Assembly: GCF_037914945.1 (NCBI RefSeq)
Contig: NZ_CP149787.1
Coordinates: forward strand, 2,728,001 to 2,792,000
DNA from: Haloterrigena sp. KLK7
Lineage (GTDB): Archaea > Halobacteriota > Halobacteria > Halobacteriales > Natrialbaceae
Length of the DNA: 64,000 nt
Reading direction: 5' to 3'
In this document: positions 16,404-25,908 of the stretch, one piece after another
Numbering within the stretch: position 1 is the first letter of the stretch
Layout: each line of letters opens with the position of its first letter
The notes under the pieces: generated by a model
Seen by the model: the letters and a program-made list of their open reading frames with translations, nothing else
What the model was told of the DNA's origin: nothing
Databases searched by the model: none
Program-made: the position numbers and the translations under genes

Positions 16404-16718
16404 GATAGATCGGTGACTCGGCGTGGGGTGATCGAGTTCGGACGATCATCGGTGTCCTCGGCGACCGTTCGACGACTGACCGGCAGCCGAGGCCGATGGA
16501 GCGCTCCGTTCGCTCACGGAAACGGTGATCTGTACCCTATCTGGCGGCCTCACGGCGAAAAGTCCACGCCCTGCGTTCGCTGCGGAATCGTCGATTCCTG
16601 ACGGTCACGGAGTCGCACTCGCCGTCGCGTCCGAGCGCGACCGACGTCCGGCGGTTCGATACCGAACGGACACGCCGGTGCGGTCCGGTTCGGAACGTGG
16701 ACGCGCACCTCGATGGCG
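16404..16718. other. Gene-free stretch between two lipoprotein genes
   Basis: These 315 bases hold no convincing gene on either strand; the open frames crossing it are Arg/Ser-rich shadows. It probably carries the promoter of the lipoprotein gene ending at 15792, but I see no clear TATA box, repeat or RNA. Confidence 0.5.
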
Positions 16719-17015
16719 TTATTCGTCGGTTTCGTTTCCGTCAGTCTCGTTCGTTTCGTTTTCGTCGGTTTCGTTGGTTTCGTTTCCGTCGGTCTCGTTC
16801 GTTTCGTTTCCGCCGGCCTCGAAGCCGTTCTCCTCCTCGCTCTCGTTTTCTTCCGGCGTCTCCGATTCGTTGTCTTCCGGCGCCGCCGGTGCGTCGTCCG
16901 TTCCCTCTTGGTCTTCGCCGTTACCGCCGCCGCCGTCGCCACAGCCGGCCAGCGCCGTGAGACCGACTGCGCCGCTCAGTGCGATCACTCGTCTGCGAGT
17001 TGGTCGTGTCGTCAT
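16719..17015 (-). CDS. Tat lipoprotein with Asn-Glu-Thr repeat tail
   Basis: 98-residue predicted lipoprotein: twin-Arg signal (TRRRVIALSGAVG), lipobox ALAGC, then only low-complexity acidic sequence with no folded domain. The tail is built of NETNETDGNETNETDENET-type repeats that would be rich in N-glycosylation sequons (N-E-T), so a glycosylated, extended surface polymer is likely. The start at 17015 (MTTRPTRRRV) is chosen because the signal peptide begins there; an ATG at 17051 adds 12 residues. It may be a decayed or stalk-like paralogue of the lipoprotein at 15792. Confidence 0.6.
   Translation of the reverse strand: MTTRPTRRRVIALSGAVGLTALAGCGDGGGGNGEDQEGTDDAPAAPEDNESETPEENESEEENGFEAGGNETNETDGNETNETDENETNETDGNETDE
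16722..16812 (-). repeat. Coding tandem repeat (Asn-Glu-Thr units)
   Basis: On the plus strand the block repeats TCGTTCGTTTCGTTTTCGTC-like units (sub-repeat GTCGGTTTCGTT/GTCTCGTTC), encoding the NET-sequon tail on the minus strand. Repeat number is likely to vary between strains. Confidence 0.7.
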
Positions 17016-17294
17016 TGTGGCCTCGCTAGACTGCCGGCGAGTGAGTACCAAGAGAATTCGGAGCCTAGCCGCGAGGCGTCGATGACAACGCGTGTTTACG
17101 CGGACCAGTTAGCTGCGTGACGGTCCGTCCGATATCGGTCGATCGAGACGGCCGTCCACGGGCGAACGAGGCGACCCGTTTCGGGCGGAATCCGGCGAAT
17201 CGGTTCGGCGAGGTGAACGGGAAAACGAAGCGTTACCGCCCGGTGATCGATACCCGGACCGTGCCGGCGCGACGACCGCGACCGGTCGGTTCGC

Positions 17295-17945
17295 TCACTC
17301 CTCCTTGCCGACGCTGATGACCTGCAGCAGCGAGTAGACGGGGACGCCCTCGAGTTCCTCGACGCCCTGCTTGTCCGCGAGGACGACGCAGGCCAGCGGC
17401 TCGCCGCCCTCCGCGCGGATGGCCTCGACGGTCTCGCGCATCGTCGTCCCGCTGGTGATCGTGTCGTCGACGATGTAACACTCGCGGTCGCGAATGCCCG
17501 CGAAGTTCCGGCTGAACGTGCCGCCGAGTTCGTCGATGTCTCCCTCCTCCCACTGGTGTTTCGCGGGCGTGTACGTCCCCAGATCGGTCTCGAGTTCCCG
17601 GGCGACCAGCGTCGCGATGGGGCCGCCGGCCTTCTCGATGCCGATCGTCAGGTCGACGTCCTCGCCGTGTTTGGCGAGCATGTCGGCCATCGCCTCCGCG
17701 ATCGCGCTCATGCGCTTGCTGTCTCGGCCGATCGCCGACCAATCGACGTGGATGTCCTGGGGGCCGCTGGGGCTGACGGGTTCGGTCTGCGGTCGGTCGC
17801 TGGGCTGGGTCGTCGCGTCGCTGCGTTCGACGAGCCAGCTCGCCGTCTCTCGGGAGACGTTCAGTTCGTCCGCGATCTCTCCCTTCGAGAGACCCCGGGC
17901 TGCGAGCTCGGCCGCGCTCTCGATGAGGTCGTCGACGTTTTTCAT
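17295..17945 (-). CDS. gfcR: GfcR-type (PyrE-like) sugar-catabolism regulator
   Basis: 216-residue protein with an N-terminal helix-turn-helix (about 5-40, LSKGEIADELNVSRETASW) fused to a type I phosphoribosyltransferase-like domain (PRPP-loop region CYIVDDTITSGTTM). In Haloferax a protein of this architecture, GfcR, activates genes of the semi-phosphorylative Entner-Doudoroff pathway; the position directly behind glucose dehydrogenase supports that role here. Its ATG overlaps the gdh stop by ATGA, so the two are translationally coupled. It is often mis-annotated as orotate phosphoribosyltransferase. Confidence 0.85.
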   Translation of the reverse strand: MKNVDDLIESAAELAARGLSKGEIADELNVSRETASWLVERSDATTQPSDRPQTEPVSPSGPQDIHVDWSAIGRDSKRMSAIAEAMADMLAKHGEDVDLTIGIEKAGGPIATLVARELETDLGTYTPAKHQWEEGDIDELGGTFSRNFAGIRDRECYIVDDTITSGTTMRETVEAIRAEGGEPLACVVLADKQGVEELEGVPVYSLLQVISVGKEE

Positions 17946-19039
17946 ATGTTACTGAATTCGACGGCCGTTTTTATAGTCGTGTCGTCGTCGGCAGTCGCGT
18001 CGTCGGTCGGGTCCGAAAACGCCCGTTCGTACTCTTCGAGACCGTAGACGCCGCTCACGACGTCCTCGAGGACCCACGATGGCAGGCCGGCGAGCGTGTC
18101 GACGGCCGACGCGAATTGGTCGCGGTTCGAGTTGACGCTGCCGACGATGGCCTTGTTGTGCAGGACCATCTCGCGGTGGAGGCGACCGCCGTCGACCTCG
18201 AAGGACCAGTCGTTGGGGACGCCCAGCAGGGCCGCGACGCCGTTGGGTGCGAGCGCTTCGATCGATTCGAAGGCGTGTTTCGCGTACCCGGTGGCCTCGT
18301 AGACGAGGTCCATCGGCTCGTAGACATCGGGAACCTCCGGCACCGACGTCTCGCGGGAGTCGATGTAGGTCACGCCGAGCTCGTCGAGGATGTCGATCGA
18401 CGGGTGCGGTCGGTCGCGCCGGCCCAGACAGTAGACCCGATCGTAGCCCATCGTCGTCCGGAACATCGCCGCCGTCAACAGGCCCAGCGAGCCGTTCCCG
18501 AGCACGAAGACGGACTCGGGGCGCCAGTCGAACGCCGACCGCGCCGCGGCGGCGTGTTCGATGGCCTTCTCGGTGATGCTGATCGGTTCGACGAGGAATC
18601 CGACCGGCGCGAGGTCGGCGGAGATGGGAACGAGACAGTCCGCGGGACTCGTGAAGTATTCGGCCATGAAGCCGTGCGCGCCGACGATACCGCGCTCGAC
18701 GTACTCCCCCTCGGGCGCCATGTCGGGCTCGCCGCGGTCGAAGTAGTCGTTGCTCTCGACGCCCGGCGGCGGTCGTCGCACCGTCGGAACGACGTACTGG
18801 CCCTCCTCGAGAGCGGTCCCGTTGGCGTCCTCGACGACGCCGACGGCCTCGTGACCGAGGACGAGTCGGTCGTCGCCGTCGGGCACGCCGCCGTGACTCC
18901 CGGCGATGACCTCGTCGTCGGTGCCGTCGACACCGACGCGGAGCGTCCGAACGAGGACCTCGCCGGAGGCTGGTTCGGGAACGGGAAGATCGATCAGCGC
19001 TGGCGTCCCCGCCCCGGGCTCGACTGCGATAGCTTTCAT
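17942..19039 (-). CDS. gdh: Glucose 1-dehydrogenase (zinc, MDR family)
   Basis: Oxidises glucose to gluconolactone with NAD(P), first step of the haloarchaeal Entner-Doudoroff route. The 365-residue protein keeps the zinc ligands expected from the Haloferax mediterranei enzyme: Asp38 (VDGTDDEV), His63-Glu64 (LVLGHEAVGVV) and a Glu in FLVEPISITEKA (about 150). The Rossmann motif is VFVLGNGSLGLL. It heads an operon with gfcR. Position 38 is Asp rather than the Cys of most alcohol dehydrogenases, as in halophilic GDHs. Confidence 0.93.
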   Translation of the reverse strand: MKAIAVEPGAGTPALIDLPVPEPASGEVLVRTLRVGVDGTDDEVIAGSHGGVPDGDDRLVLGHEAVGVVEDANGTALEEGQYVVPTVRRPPPGVESNDYFDRGEPDMAPEGEYVERGIVGAHGFMAEYFTSPADCLVPISADLAPVGFLVEPISITEKAIEHAAAARSAFDWRPESVFVLGNGSLGLLTAAMFRTTMGYDRVYCLGRRDRPHPSIDILDELGVTYIDSRETSVPEVPDVYEPMDLVYEATGYAKHAFESIEALAPNGVAALLGVPNDWSFEVDGGRLHREMVLHNKAIVGSVNSNRDQFASAVDTLAGLPSWVLEDVVSGVYGLEEYERAFSDPTDDATADDDTTIKTAVEFSNI

Positions 19040-19064
19040 GTGAACTGCCTACGCACCGCAGGAC

Positions 19065-19076
19065 TAAGTATTTATT
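19065..19076 (-). promoter_or_regulatory. TATA box of the gdh-gfcR operon
   Basis: Minus strand GAATAAATACTTAG, 26-37 bp before the gdh ATG at 19039; the strongest AT block in the gdh/HAD divergent region. Confidence 0.6.
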
Positions 19077-19191
19077 CCTATTCGAGTAAAAACGCAGCTC
19101 GGGGTCTCGAGCGACGTCACCGGCGTTGCAACGATTCTCCGACCGCTCCTCACTGAAAACGATTATCTGGCTGCTCCTGTCAGTAGCTCCC

Positions 19192-20463
19192 ATGGAACGA
19201 TACGATCTCGTCTATCGGCTCTACGACGAGTACGATACGGACCGGTTGCGGGAGTATCAGGCGTTCGTCGACGTCTTCCCGGCGATCGACTCCCGGGTCG
19301 CCCTCGAGCACTGGCAGGGCGCCAACGAGGAACTCGAGCGACGGAAGGACGAGATTCGCGGCGACTTCGCGGCCGGCGAGACGTTCGCGGAGGTCGCCGC
19401 CCGCGCCGACCGCGATCAGGCCTTCACCGCGCTGGACCTCGAGGCCAAGTACGGCCGCGCGGTGAACGTCCTCGTGTTAGACGTCGACGAGACGCTGCGC
19501 TCCGCCGGCGGGACCGACAACGAGATCCCCCGCGACACGCTGCACGTCCTGACGGAGTTCCACGAGGAGGGGGTCCCGATCGTCATCTGTACGGGCCAGA
19601 CCTTGGAGAACGTCAAGGGGTTCGCCATCCAGGGGCTGGGCAGCGAGATCGTCCACTCGGGGAACCTCTCGATCGTCTACGAGGCCGGGACGGGCGTGTT
19701 CACGCCCGGCCACGGCGCCGACACGAAACAACTGCTCTACGAGGAACTCGACCCCGAGATCCGGGACGTCTTCGACGACGTTCGCTCGCGGGTCCTTCCC
19801 GAGGCGCCCGAGGACCTCAGGCGGGGCTGTCACCTGCAGGGCAACGAGTTCAATATCACGATGAAACCCAACTACGAGACCGGCTCCTCGCAGGCGCGGG
19901 AGACCATCGACGCCGCGCTGGTCTACCTGATCGACCTGCTCGCCGACGCCGTCGGCGAGGCGCTCGAGACGGAGCGCGACGACGGGGACCTCGACCTCGA
20001 GGGCGAGACGGTCACCGACTGGACGCGGTCCTTCTACGCCGCACAGGACCCCGAGATCAGGGCCGTCCTGGAGAGCGAGGGCGCCTATCCCGACCTCGCG
20101 GTCGACGCCGTGCCCGAGGCGCTGACGGCCGTCCTCGACCGGATCGACGTCGCCTACTACGAGGCCGACGCGGCCGAGATCGGCAGCCTCGAGCTGAACA
20201 AGGTCGTCGGCGTGGAACGCGCGCTGGACGTGCTGGGCGTCGACGATCCGTTCTCGCTCGTGATGGGCGACTCGAAGAGCGACCTGCGCGTGATGAAGTG
20301 GGCCGACGAACACGACGCGGGGATCGCCGCCGCACCCGAACACGCCTCTCAGGACACGCTGGAGCACGTCCTCGAGACCGACGAACTCGTCTTCGACCGC
20401 GGGAAGAGCGTGGACGTCCTGCGGACGGTATACGCGATGAACAGACTGGCGCGACTCGACTGA
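19192..20463 (+). CDS. HAD-superfamily hydrolase, large-cap type
   Basis: 423-residue predicted phosphatase. HAD motif I is VLDVDETLRSAGG (about residue 102) and motif IV is VMGDSKSDLRVMKWADEHDAGIA (about 370), which is interrupted by an insertion of over 200 residues that would be a C2-type cap. The first 90 residues form an acidic alpha-helical region (LVYRLYDEYDTDRLREYQAF) I do not recognise. It is divergent from gdh, 152 bp apart, within a sugar-catabolism neighbourhood, so a sugar phosphate substrate is a reasonable guess but only that. The ATG at 19192 is chosen as the start of conserved-looking sequence. Confidence 0.75.
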   Translation: MERYDLVYRLYDEYDTDRLREYQAFVDVFPAIDSRVALEHWQGANEELERRKDEIRGDFAAGETFAEVAARADRDQAFTALDLEAKYGRAVNVLVLDVDETLRSAGGTDNEIPRDTLHVLTEFHEEGVPIVICTGQTLENVKGFAIQGLGSEIVHSGNLSIVYEAGTGVFTPGHGADTKQLLYEELDPEIRDVFDDVRSRVLPEAPEDLRRGCHLQGNEFNITMKPNYETGSSQARETIDAALVYLIDLLADAVGEALETERDDGDLDLEGETVTDWTRSFYAAQDPEIRAVLESEGAYPDLAVDAVPEALTAVLDRIDVAYYEADAAEIGSLELNKVVGVERALDVLGVDDPFSLVMGDSKSDLRVMKWADEHDAGIAAAPEHASQDTLEHVLETDELVFDRGKSVDVLRTVYAMNRLARLD

Positions 20464-20857
20464 GCGCCGGCACGGGTGTCGGCCTCATACGACTCGCGTG
20501 AGCACCGGCGCGGAAATCGGCTCGTGCGCCTCGAGTCGTCGCGTCGGCGGGGATGACGATCTCTTCTCGATCCGATAGCTCCGTCGTACTGACCGTCATC
20601 GGCGGTGAGAGGCTGTCTTAAACGGCTGGAAGACAAAAGCCTGCTCAACAACCGGGCGGGAGCGCTATCGAGTGGTAGCACGATCCGAGCGGGAGTGGCG
20701 CCGACGGTCACGCCGGCACCGCCGAGTGCCGACAGGCGCTCTCGCCACCCCTGACGTGGATCGGCGAGACAATTATGAGACGATTCGGGTCCCCACATGC
20801 GTACGACAGCGGCATCGTTCATCGACCGGACTCGATCCCCGCCGGGGTGATCTACCG
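20464..20857. other. Gene-free stretch before the HTH-10 regulator
   Basis: 394 bases without a supported gene. It contains AT-rich blocks (GTCTTAAACG near 20612 and ACAATTATGAG near 20769) that could be promoters for the downstream regulator with an untranslated leader. No repeats or RNA genes were recognised. Confidence 0.4.
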
Positions 20858-21535
20858 ATGACCACGATCGCAGAACTCACGCTCTCGACCGACGAGTTCG
20901 CGCTCGCAGAGACGTTCGAGCGACTGCCGGAGATGGAGGTCCGCGTCGAAAGCGTCGTCGCCGAAGGACCGGCTCGAACGATGCCTCTCGTCTGGTTCTC
21001 CAACGTCGATCCCGAGTCGATCGACGACGCGCTCGAGGCCGACCCCACCGTCGCCGACTACCAGCAACTCCTCGAGAACACCGACGACGACGAGTGGTTC
21101 TACCGGCTCCAGTACGGCGAGGACGTCGGCTCCGTCTGCAGCGCGGTCTACACCAACGGCGGCACGCTGCTCGACGCCCAGGTCACCGACGGCCAGTGGA
21201 CGCTTCGCCTGCTCTTCCCCGAACGCGAGGGACTCTCGGACGCCGTCTCGGCCATCGAGGACCGCGGCGCCCGCGTCGACGTCCGCCGGATGGTCGAAGC
21301 CGGCCAGGACGAGGACCTCGAGACGACGGCGGCGCTGACCGAACCCCAGCAGGAAGCGATCGCCGAGGCCTACCGCCAGGGCTACTACGACGTCCCGCGC
21401 GAGATCTCGCTCGAGGAACTGGCCAACGAACTCGACATCTCCCATCAGGCGCTCTCCGAGCGACTCCGCCGGGCCAACCGCGTGCTCGCCAGCGAGCAAC
21501 TCGACGAACCGACGGGCGAACTGGCGACCGAGTGA
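20858..21535 (+). CDS. HTH-10 (Bat-like) transcriptional regulator
   Basis: 225-residue regulator of the bacterio-opsin-activator-like class common in haloarchaea. The N-terminal sensory part (1-150) begins MTTIAELTLSTDEFALAETF; the C-terminal HTH (about 170-215) reads TEPQQEAIAEAYRQGYYDVP then [17 protein letters not shown]. It is paralogous to the gene at 44563-45225. No PAS or GAF domain is present, so the ligand is unknown. It lies between the HAD gene and the sugar aldolase, about 100 bp before the latter, and may regulate it. Confidence 0.85.
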   Translation: MTTIAELTLSTDEFALAETFERLPEMEVRVESVVAEGPARTMPLVWFSNVDPESIDDALEADPTVADYQQLLENTDDDEWFYRLQYGEDVGSVCSAVYTNGGTLLDAQVTDGQWTLRLLFPEREGLSDAVSAIEDRGARVDVRRMVEAGQDEDLETTAALTEPQQEAIAEAYRQGYYDVPREISLEELANELDISHQALSERLRRANRVLASEQLDEPTGELATE

Positions 21536-21608
21536 GCTGATACCCGACGGTCCACTGAGTACCCCGTAGCGGTTCTCCCGACAGCGTACCGCGCAGTCGA
21601 CGGCTGTC

Positions 21609-21615
21609 TTTTATA
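21609..21615 (+). promoter_or_regulatory. TATA box of the aldolase gene
   Basis: TTTTATA lies 25-31 bp before the ATG at 21640, so the aldolase has its own leaderless promoter rather than relying on the regulator gene. Confidence 0.6.
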
Positions 21616-21639
21616 GCCGTTCGTCCCGGAGGACCAGTC

Positions 21640-22551
21640 ATGTCCTTCCACGATCCCGGCGCCGACGATCCGCTGGGCCTCCACGGTGTCGTCCCGCCGA
21701 CGATCACCGCGTTCCACGGCGACGAATCGGTCGATTACGAGACGACGGCCGCGCACGCTCGCTTCGTCGTCGACCGGGGCGTCCACGGCGTCTTTCCGCT
21801 CGGAACCAACGGCGAGTTCCCGCTGCTGACCGGCGAGGAACGACAGGGCGTCGTCGAGGCCGTCGTCGACGAAGTCGGCGGCGAGGTGCCCGTCATCGCC
21901 GGCGTCGGCGCCCCGAGCACCTACGAGACCATCACTCACGCCGAACACGCCGAATCCGTCGGCGCCGACGGCATCGTCGTCGTCACCCCCTACTACTATC
22001 CGGTCGACCACGAGGCCGCGCTCACCCACTACCGGCGCGTCGCCGAGGCCGTCTCCCTGCCGGTCTACGTCTACCACATCCCCAGCAAGACCGGCAACGA
22101 ACTCGCCCTCGAGACGCTCGACGAACTCGCCGAGATCGACACCATCGTCGGCGTGAAGGACTCGAGCAAGAACGTCCCCTGGCTCGCCCAGGCGATCGAT
22201 GCCCATCCCGACATGACCTTCCTCGCCGGATCGGACTCGCTGCTGTTTACGGGCCTCGAGATCGGGTGTTCCGGCCTCGTCAGCGCCGTCGCGAACGTCT
22301 TCCCGGAACTCGTCGTCGACGTCTACGAGGCCTACGACGACGGCGACGAGGAACGCGCCCGCGAATTACAGAGTCAGGTGTTCGACGTCCGCGACGCGTT
22401 CAAACACGGCGGCGGGTACATGTCCGGCGTCAAGACCGCCCTCCGTCTCCGGGAGTTCGACGCCGGGCCGCTCCGAAGCCCGCTCCGGCTGAAAGACGAT
22501 ACTTCGGCGGACGAGATGCGCGAGGCGCTCGAGGAACTGGACGTTCTCTGA
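21640..22551 (+). CDS. DapA/NAL-family aldolase, probably 2-keto-3-deoxy(phospho)gluconate aldolase
   Basis: 303-residue Schiff-base TIM-barrel aldolase. The substrate-binding GTNGE (family GTTGE), the Tyr in VYVYHIPSKTG and the Schiff-base Lys in IVGVKDSS are all present. The family includes dihydrodipicolinate synthase, N-acetylneuraminate lyase and the haloarchaeal KD(P)G aldolases. Closeness to gdh and gfcR favours cleavage of KDPG or KDG to pyruvate plus a triose in the Entner-Doudoroff pathway. No lysine-biosynthesis genes are nearby, which argues against DapA proper. Confidence 0.82.
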   Translation: MSFHDPGADDPLGLHGVVPPTITAFHGDESVDYETTAAHARFVVDRGVHGVFPLGTNGEFPLLTGEERQGVVEAVVDEVGGEVPVIAGVGAPSTYETITHAEHAESVGADGIVVVTPYYYPVDHEAALTHYRRVAEAVSLPVYVYHIPSKTGNELALETLDELAEIDTIVGVKDSSKNVPWLAQAIDAHPDMTFLAGSDSLLFTGLEIGCSGLVSAVANVFPELVVDVYEAYDDGDEERARELQSQVFDVRDAFKHGGGYMSGVKTALRLREFDAGPLRSPLRLKDDTSADEMREALEELDVL

Positions 22552-22697
22552 TCGAACGCAGCGTTCGAACTCGAGGAGTGCCGGTTCGCGACAGCGGGGA
22601 ACGCGTGAACCCGACCGTCGTGAGCCGATCGAAGTCAGTGAGAGTCACTACTGTACACCGACTCGCACGACAGCTTGCGGTCAGCGTGTGAACAGTT

Positions 22698-23831
22698 TCA
22701 GTGACTACTATGGAGCGTTCGCGTCCGCCGCACCCCGGTGAGAACCAGCGCGCGGCCCGCCTCGCTGATCGAGTACTCCTCGAGCGTGTCCCACTCCTGC
22801 CTGTAGTCGCGGTTGGCGTCGACGTGCTCGCTGAGCGCGTCGCTGTCGGTGTCGCCGTCGCTTTCGTACAGGAAGACCCCTTGAATATCGGTGGTGTCGC
22901 CGTCGATGTTCCAGGTCGTCGTCGTTCCGACGAGACCGGATTCCCAGTCGTCGATCGCCTCCTCGGCTTCCTCGCGTTCTTCCTCGCTGGCCTCGTCGGG
23001 ATCGTCGTATCCGTTGTCTTCCAGCCGGGTTTCGACCGTTCTCGGCCGGTGGAGTTCCCCCGACACGTAGTCGCCCCGTTCGAGTTCCGACAGGAGTTTG
23101 TCCCCGTCGTCGCCCTCGGTCCAGCGGCCGGTCTCGTTCTCGTAGGCGTCGATCGCGGCCTCGACGACGGCGACCGCGTCCAGGCTCGTCTCGGCCTCGA
23201 TCAGGTAGTCCTCGCTGACGCCGAACGCGAAATTCTCGACTTCGTAGAGGTCGAAGCCCGGTGCCGAACCGGCGTCCTCGAGTTCCGTCTCGTCGTCGGT
23301 CCCGTCGTCGCCGTACCCGCCGCCACCGGACCCGTTGTACTCGTCGTCGACCCACTTCTCGAGGTCGGTCTCGACGGCTCCCGCGTCGAAGTCGCCGGCG
23401 ACGATCCGGACATCGGCGATCCCCGATCGGGGTCGAGAGTAGGACGACGAGTCCAGTTCGTACTCCCAGTCGATCGACTGCGTGATGATCCAGTCGGTGT
23501 CCACGGCCGCCACACCGGTTTTGTTTCGGAGGTCCGACCCGACAGAGAGCAGGTAGTGCGTGATGAGTTCGTCTTCGTTCTCGTAGACCGCCTCCGGAAC
23601 CAGCGCGGTAAACTGCTTGTTCGTCTCCGTGACCTCCTGTGGGTCGGCGTCCTCGTCGTCGAAAACGTCGGAGAGCGAGGGCGTGAAGAGCCACGAGTCG
23701 AGTTCGATGTCGTCTCCACCGCCGATGAACGGAATACTGCTCGTACAGCCGGCGAGTCCAGCAATTCCGAGTGAGAGTGCGCCTGCACTGCCGTTTCGCA
23801 ACACCGTTCGACGGGAAATTTCGTCGGACAT
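22698..23831 (-). CDS. Tat-exported lipoprotein, unknown haloarchaeal family
   Basis: 377-residue predicted surface lipoprotein: twin-Arg signal (ISRRTVLRNGSAGALSLG), lipobox GLAGC at about residue 29. The mature part alternates beta-rich blocks with acidic linkers, including a Gly-rich insert (NGSGGGGYGDDGTDDETE, about 165-182) and a block DWIITQSIDWEYELDSSSYS. I do not recognise a function; similar long lipoproteins are frequent in haloarchaea. It is divergent from the acyl-CoA dehydrogenase gene across an unusually AT-rich 149-bp region. Confidence 0.7.
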   Translation of the reverse strand: MSDEISRRTVLRNGSAGALSLGIAGLAGCTSSIPFIGGGDDIELDSWLFTPSLSDVFDDEDADPQEVTETNKQFTALVPEAVYENEDELITHYLLSVGSDLRNKTGVAAVDTDWIITQSIDWEYELDSSSYSRPRSGIADVRIVAGDFDAGAVETDLEKWVDDEYNGSGGGGYGDDGTDDETELEDAGSAPGFDLYEVENFAFGVSEDYLIEAETSLDAVAVVEAAIDAYENETGRWTEGDDGDKLLSELERGDYVSGELHRPRTVETRLEDNGYDDPDEASEEEREEAEEAIDDWESGLVGTTTTWNIDGDTTDIQGVFLYESDGDTDSDALSEHVDANRDYRQEWDTLEEYSISEAGRALVLTGVRRTRTLHSSH

Positions 23832-23980
23832 TATCGAATCAGTGACAGTATCGGTAGATAACAGCTCTTATTCCATTTTATTCGTGAATGTATATTAAAA
23901 GTATATTTCACTGCAGACGTCAAATCTGGCGAGTCGAAACCAGAGTTGAACCTTTGTGTTCGGCCGTCGTGGGCCTCCGT

Positions 23981-25111
<1,131 letters not shown>

Positions 25112-25243
25112 AATCGACGGCCTCGTGGCATTGGTACGCGCTTCTGTGGTGTCTCGCGGCGTCTCGTTGTGGTCCTCGGACTCGCTCGAGGCGACTGTAC
25201 ATACGGACGGTCGCTGGAACCGTTCCGATCCCGGATTTGGCCT

Positions 25244-25549
25244 GCGGTGGCGCGCGCTGTCGGGTGGTCGAGCGAGAGCGAGGGGCTCCAACGGAACTGC
25301 GCGAGGGATGAGCGACCGGAGCGCGGCGCGACGCGCCGCGGTGAAGCGAACGGCGCGAGCCGTGCGCCTCGGAGGGAGCGTTAGCGCGGAACCGACGGTT
25401 CCGCGAACCACGCGAGTAGTGCGAGACCGAAGGTCTCGCATACCGTGCGAACGGCGGCGTTGCCGCCGTGAGCAGACGGGCCGGTAGCCCGCGAGCAGAA
25501 ATCGGCTGGAGAGGACGTGGAAATCCCTGATGCCACGCCAGCAGAACGC
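25244..25549 (-). repeat. Hairpin-chain repeat element, copy 1
   Basis: Read on the minus strand it starts GCGTTCTGCTGGCGTGGC, runs through ATCAGGGATTTCCACGTCC and CAGCCGAT, and ends near CAGCGCGCGCCACCGC. Between lie successive perfect hairpins: plus-strand 25322-25340 (arms CGCGGCGCG), 25385-25405 (arms CGCGGAACCG), 25420-25440 (arms TGCGAGACC), 25451-25469 (arms ACGGCGGC) and 25477-25491 (CGGGC). The same order of blocks occurs in the copy at 31407-31660. No coding frame is credible. It occupies the gene-free region between the acyl-CoA dehydrogenase and HAD genes. Confidence 0.75.
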
Positions 25550-25638
25550 TTCTTCCCGCCACAATTCCCCTCGAGCACACCAACGAGTAGTTTCCTGACC
25601 TGTGGATTCGGGAGGAGGAACGGTCGAAACGAAGCGAC

Positions 25639-25777
25639 CTGCTATCATGGCAACGGGGATCGCCACACCCTCCCCAGCCGATTCGCTCGCTCCCTAGAGT
25701 CGCTCGCTCATCCCTCGCGCGGCGTCGCCGATCGCCCCTCACACTCGTTCGGACCGATCGACAGCGCGCGCCACTGC
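25639..25777 (+). repeat. Hairpin-chain repeat element, copy 2 (short)
   Basis: Starts CTGCTATCATGGCAACGGGG, continues with CCACACCCTCCCCAGCCGAT and ends ACAGCGCGCGCCACTGC, the same termini as copies 1 and 3, but most of the hairpin body is missing. It is inverted relative to copy 1 with 89 bp between their starts. Outside the copies, the parts 25112-25243 and 25778-25908 show nothing recognisable. Confidence 0.7.
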
Positions 25778-25908
25778 ACGCCGGTTGCCCGGTTCCGAGT
25801 TCGCCGTTCTCAGTCGTAGTAAGTGCGAGCGGGAAGACGGGTCTCAGCCCCATACGTCGGTTCGCGGAGACCGAAGTCACTATTCGCCTCCCGAACCTAT
25901 CTACGGAC

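Noticed and set aside
16722-16812. CRISPR or minisatellite outside genes
   Set aside because: The repeats are in frame within a coding sequence and encode NET sequons.
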